This document shows, one piece after another, positions 61,436 to 64,000 of a stretch of 64,000 nt of DNA. Origin of the DNA: Thamnaconus septentrionalis (taxonomy: Eukaryota > Chordata > Actinopteri > Tetraodontiformes > Monacanthidae); contig CM020515.1 of NCBI GenBank assembly GCA_009823395.1, forward strand, positions 13,648,489-13,712,488. The letters run 5' to 3'. The first letter of the stretch is position 1, and the number at the start of each line of letters is the position of its first letter. Position numbers and translations under genes: made by a program. The notes beneath the pieces are model-generated. The model was not told the DNA's origin, searched no databases, and was given only the letters and a program-made list of their open reading frames with translations.

Positions 61436-61982
61436 CTGCAAGTCAGAGAAGTGGCTGTTAGAGCAGCGACACAGAGGCTGACAGGGACTCAGTCACTCAC
61501 TAGTGGGGATCCAGCAACACAAACACACTGAGGAGAATTTCAAAAGATCCAGGTTGACAACAAAAACCCCAAGTGATTGATTTCAAACTGAGAAACGACC
61601 ACACCACTGTGATAACGACTGAAAAAGCATGAAGACATACATTTGATGGTGATTTTATATAATAGAATCAACGACAGTTTCAGACTTTCAATCTTGTCAT
61701 TTGGCTGATATAAAAATCTCTTGAAATGTTTTTAATATTCCAAAACCTGTTAACAGAAATTTCAAAATCAGCATAAATTACAAAATATTTACTTCAATTT
61801 AGTTTTTTCTTTCACAGAATATTCTGCCTGGTCTCAATGTGAGGTACAAAACTCAGTCTAACCTAAAATAAACAATACTTTTGAACAAATAAAGTAATTT
61901 AGAAATGAAAATGACAATTTTTCTCAATATATCCAGCAGAAACAAACATTTTGCTGTTAAGCGGTGAGATTAAAGTACTTAC

Positions 61983-62016
61983 CTGTCACAATCAGCTTGG
62001 TGCCTTGTCCGAATAC
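61983..62016 (-). other. Immunoglobulin light-chain J segment
   Basis: Encodes VFGQGTKLIVT, the canonical FGxGTKL J motif, 34 bases, ending in a donor (GTAAGT on minus). It splices in phase to the C exon at 61435. Its 5' side carries the recombination signal described separately. Confidence 0.93.
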
Positions 62017-62055
62017 CACAGTGATTCACTTTGTACACTTGGCCGTACAAAAACC
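62017..62055 (-). other. J recombination signal sequence, 23-bp spacer
   Basis: On the minus strand: nonamer GGTTTTTGT (plus 62047-62055), spacer of 23 bases (62024-62046), heptamer CACTGTG (62017-62023) abutting the J. Both motifs are at or near consensus. Confidence 0.93.
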
Positions 62056-62664
62056 TCCCAACACACACTGATGAGGGGAGTGGAAGTGAGACATGACACC
62101 AACTTTCACTGTCAGTGTCTCCTTCACTTCATCTCATTGTTTTCATGCAGACTCTCGGTGACACAGTGATGATTCTTCATGTTGGAGCTCAGTTCAACTC
62201 CAGAGAGTTCATCACTACGTCAGACTGTTTCCAGACAAACTGTCAACAAACAAAAACTCATGTGACCTGCTCAAATTTCTGAGGTGCAAATGCCCATGGA
62301 CATTTCTGTACATGTTAGGTTGTCAGTGATTAATTGTGTGTGATCATATTTTAGTGACAAGGCTGCTTTATTAGAAAGAGAAAAAAAAATCCATCCGATT
62401 ACTATTTTATAATGATGTTTTTCAGTGCAACAATAGAATCAGGACTGTAGTGTTGCATGTATTATTCATTGGTCTTTGTACTTCAGTTACAGAGAACAGT
62501 ATTAAGATTTTTTTTCACCTTCTTAATCCAAAATTTAAATCCAATAAATCCACATTGTATGATGAATTTCTGAAGTAATTTGATTTTTGACCTGGTTTGA
62601 ATTTTCCAATTATGGAGAACTTGGTGATGTGTGAGAATCAGAAAGCAGAAGTTGTCAGTGAGGA
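62056..62664 (-). other. V-J intersegment spacer
   Basis: About 600 bases of non-coding AT-rich DNA between the V and J recombination signals, which rearrangement would delete or invert. I see no additional J segment with an FGxG motif here. Confidence 0.6.
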
Positions 62665-62692
62665 GGTTTTTGTCATGGTGTAAATCACTGTG
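62665..62692 (-). other. V recombination signal sequence, 12-bp spacer
   Basis: On the minus strand: heptamer CACAGTG (plus 62686-62692) abutting the V, spacer of 12 bases (62674-62685), nonamer ACAAAAACC (62665-62673). It obeys the 12/23 rule with the J signal. Confidence 0.93.
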
Positions 62693-63160
62693 ATACGCTC
62701 TCACTAGCAGAGTCGTCCCATGTGTGACAGTAATAAACTGCTGAGTCTCCCTCCTCCACATTGCTGATGATCAAACGATAATCTGTTGTTGACTGGTGAG
62801 TGGATGTGAACTTTGGAGACGAGAAACCAGAACCATATTCAGGAGAGCTCCAGCCATGATAATTCCTCAGTACATACTGAGGAACTCCTCCTGGAACCTG
62901 TTTGTACCACTCTGCAGCACTGCCAGTAACACCTCCCTGTCCCAGATTACAGTCCATGTTGGCTGTCTGTCCTGGTGCCAGAGCCACAACAGGAGGCGTC
63001 TGTGTCACCACCGTGGCAGCACTCACACCTGGAAACAAGAAGATGACATGGAGTCAAGAGAAACACACAGACTGATGAATCCATCAGGAGCTCAGAGCTG
63101 CACTCAGTCAGCCTCCTCACATGTTAGAGCAGTGATGAGAGTGCACAGGATCCCCAGCAT
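62693..63160 (-). CDS. Immunoglobulin light-chain variable gene (leader + V exon)
   Basis: Leader exon 63121-63160 (ATG at 63160), a 92-base intron, then the V exon 62693-63028; all in frame with no stop. The leader reads MLGILCTLITALTCVSA and the mature V begins ATVVTQTPPVVALAPGQ. Framework landmarks: Cys in ANMDCNL, Trp in AEWYKQVPGG, then QYVLRNYHGWSSPEYGSGF, and EEGDSAVYYC before the CDR3 stub HTWDDSASESV. The V is potentially functional. V with a 12-bp RSS and J with a 23-bp RSS is the kappa-type (also reported for sigma-type) arrangement and excludes a classical lambda one. The V framework looks most like the teleost L2/sigma group, but I cannot verify that. Confidence 0.9.
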
Positions 63161-63534
63161 GTTGACACTGTGTGCTGACAAATTGAACTTCCTGCTGCCA
63201 CAAAAGAGGCTCTGGAGGATGAGGAGAAGGAGGTGCTGGAGGAGACATTTAATAGCACAGTGGACCTGAGAGGGACTGACAGGAAGAGGAGGAGCTGCAC
63301 TTCATTCCACAGGGTTTGGTGCATTTGTTGGTCTCACTGTCAATCAAAACACAAAGTATGTTCCATCATCATTACTGTAAACAGCAAAATCACCTTAAAC
63401 CAAAATTATATTAACATTATTACTAAAACCTGAACAATATGTTTGGAATAAATAAAACAGTATTGTATGTAAAATCACAATTCAAATGACACAGTTTCCT
63501 GTGACTCCTCTCAGAGGTGACCCTTGACCTCTTC

Positions 63535-63542
63535 ATTTGCAT
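63535..63542 (-). promoter_or_regulatory. Immunoglobulin octamer (ATGCAAAT on minus)
   Basis: A perfect Ig-promoter octamer lies 375 bases upstream of the V leader ATG, within a block conserved in the neighbouring repeat unit. Octamers usually sit within about 100 bases of the start site, so the leader may have an extended 5' UTR or an upstream exon. Oct-factor use is inferred. Confidence 0.6.
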
Positions 63543-63868
63543 GGAGCTAAAATTACTGTGCAGAGGCCTCCAGGTGCATCCTGGGAGGGAAGAGTGAAGA
63601 AGTGATGCTTCACTGGTGGAGGGTGTGAATGCAGTTTCATTTTCTAATTTCATCTCAGTCACACCAGCAAACTAACGGTCATCGCTTTGGTTTACCTTTA
63701 AAAATTGCACCAATCAACAAGTAAAAAATTATATATATTTTGTCCATTTTAACTTCAATCTTGAGGATTGTGGATGAAATGTAATAAGAGTGAAATGTTT
63801 GAAATGAATCTAAAAAAAAAAGAAGATTTAATTGTGTTCTGTTCAATAAAACGATGACAGGTATTTAT

Positions 63869-64000
63869 CTTCATCATCATCAACTTTTATTGAAAGATTC
63901 TCTAAATGCAGCAGACGCAAAGCTGATACAACAGTGCCACCTAACGATCACAACATCAATTACAAGCATCGAGTCCAAAGTGGAAACTTGTCCTCAGCAA
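63869..64000 (-). other. 3' UTR of a second light-chain C gene, cut by the window edge
   Basis: CAACTTTTATTGAAAGATTC then TCTAAATGCAGCAGACGCAA and onward duplicates 60960-61070 nearly base for base, except for a 20-30 base insertion near 63945-63970. In the complete unit this sequence is the C-gene 3' UTR, so another C exon should begin just beyond 64000. Confidence 0.85.

Noticed and set aside
1..64000. CRISPR arrays, operons, riboswitches, integrated phage or viral genes
   Set aside because: None seen; all regular repeats are microsatellites or transposon termini, and the genes are spliced vertebrate genes.

Overview
The window is nuclear DNA from a teleost fish, probably a spiny-rayed (percomorph) one. 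Genes are split by GT-AG introns. Long (CA)n, (TA)n and (ATT)n microsatellites, a tRNA-derived SINE and several MITE families are present, and the protein-coding genes are recognisable vertebrate orthologues, most of which lie on human 17q24-q25. There is no operon structure, CRISPR array or prokaryotic signal. I worked by eye; no database search was run, so orthology rests on remembered family sequences.

Layout. 1-2.7 kb: kcnj16 (Kir5.1-type channel subunit, +), with a SINE in its 3' UTR. 3.0-8.6 kb: kcnj2 (Kir2.1, +), with a GC-rich promoter and non-coding exon, an intronless CDS and a long 3' UTR. 8.6-24.1 kb: gene-poor, with transposon remnants and a few GC-rich patches. 24.1-36.2 kb: map2k6 (MKK6, -), 12 coding exons that join into an intact 335-aa kinase. 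36.7-41.1 kb: btbd17 (-). 41.1-44.4 kb: non-coding. 44.4-48.2 kb: gprc5c (+). 50.1-52.3 kb: ccdc137 (-). 53.4-55.2 kb: tspan10 (-). 58.0-59.9 kb: a small secreted coiled-coil protein I could not name (+). 60.4-64.0 kb: an immunoglobulin light-chain cluster (-), with one complete V-J-C unit (V with 12-bp RSS, J with 23-bp RSS) and the 3' end of a second C gene entering at the right edge.

How the genes relate. The two Kir genes are a conserved tandem pair of potassium-channel genes. map2k6 (p38 MAPK kinase) is their usual neighbour in tetrapods, but here it lies downstream of kcnj2 and points the other way. The other genes are linked by ancestral synteny, not by shared function. The light-chain cluster is a repeating unit of about 2.95 kb whose tandem copies account for most of the last 3.5 kb.

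Most interesting items: two acidic residues lining the pore of the Kir5.1-like protein; the light-chain unit with a second octamer promoter block that has no V gene behind it; the unrecognised secreted protein; a MITE family carrying the start of a Myb/SANT-like transposon protein; and a probable transposon abutting the ccdc137 exon 3 acceptor.
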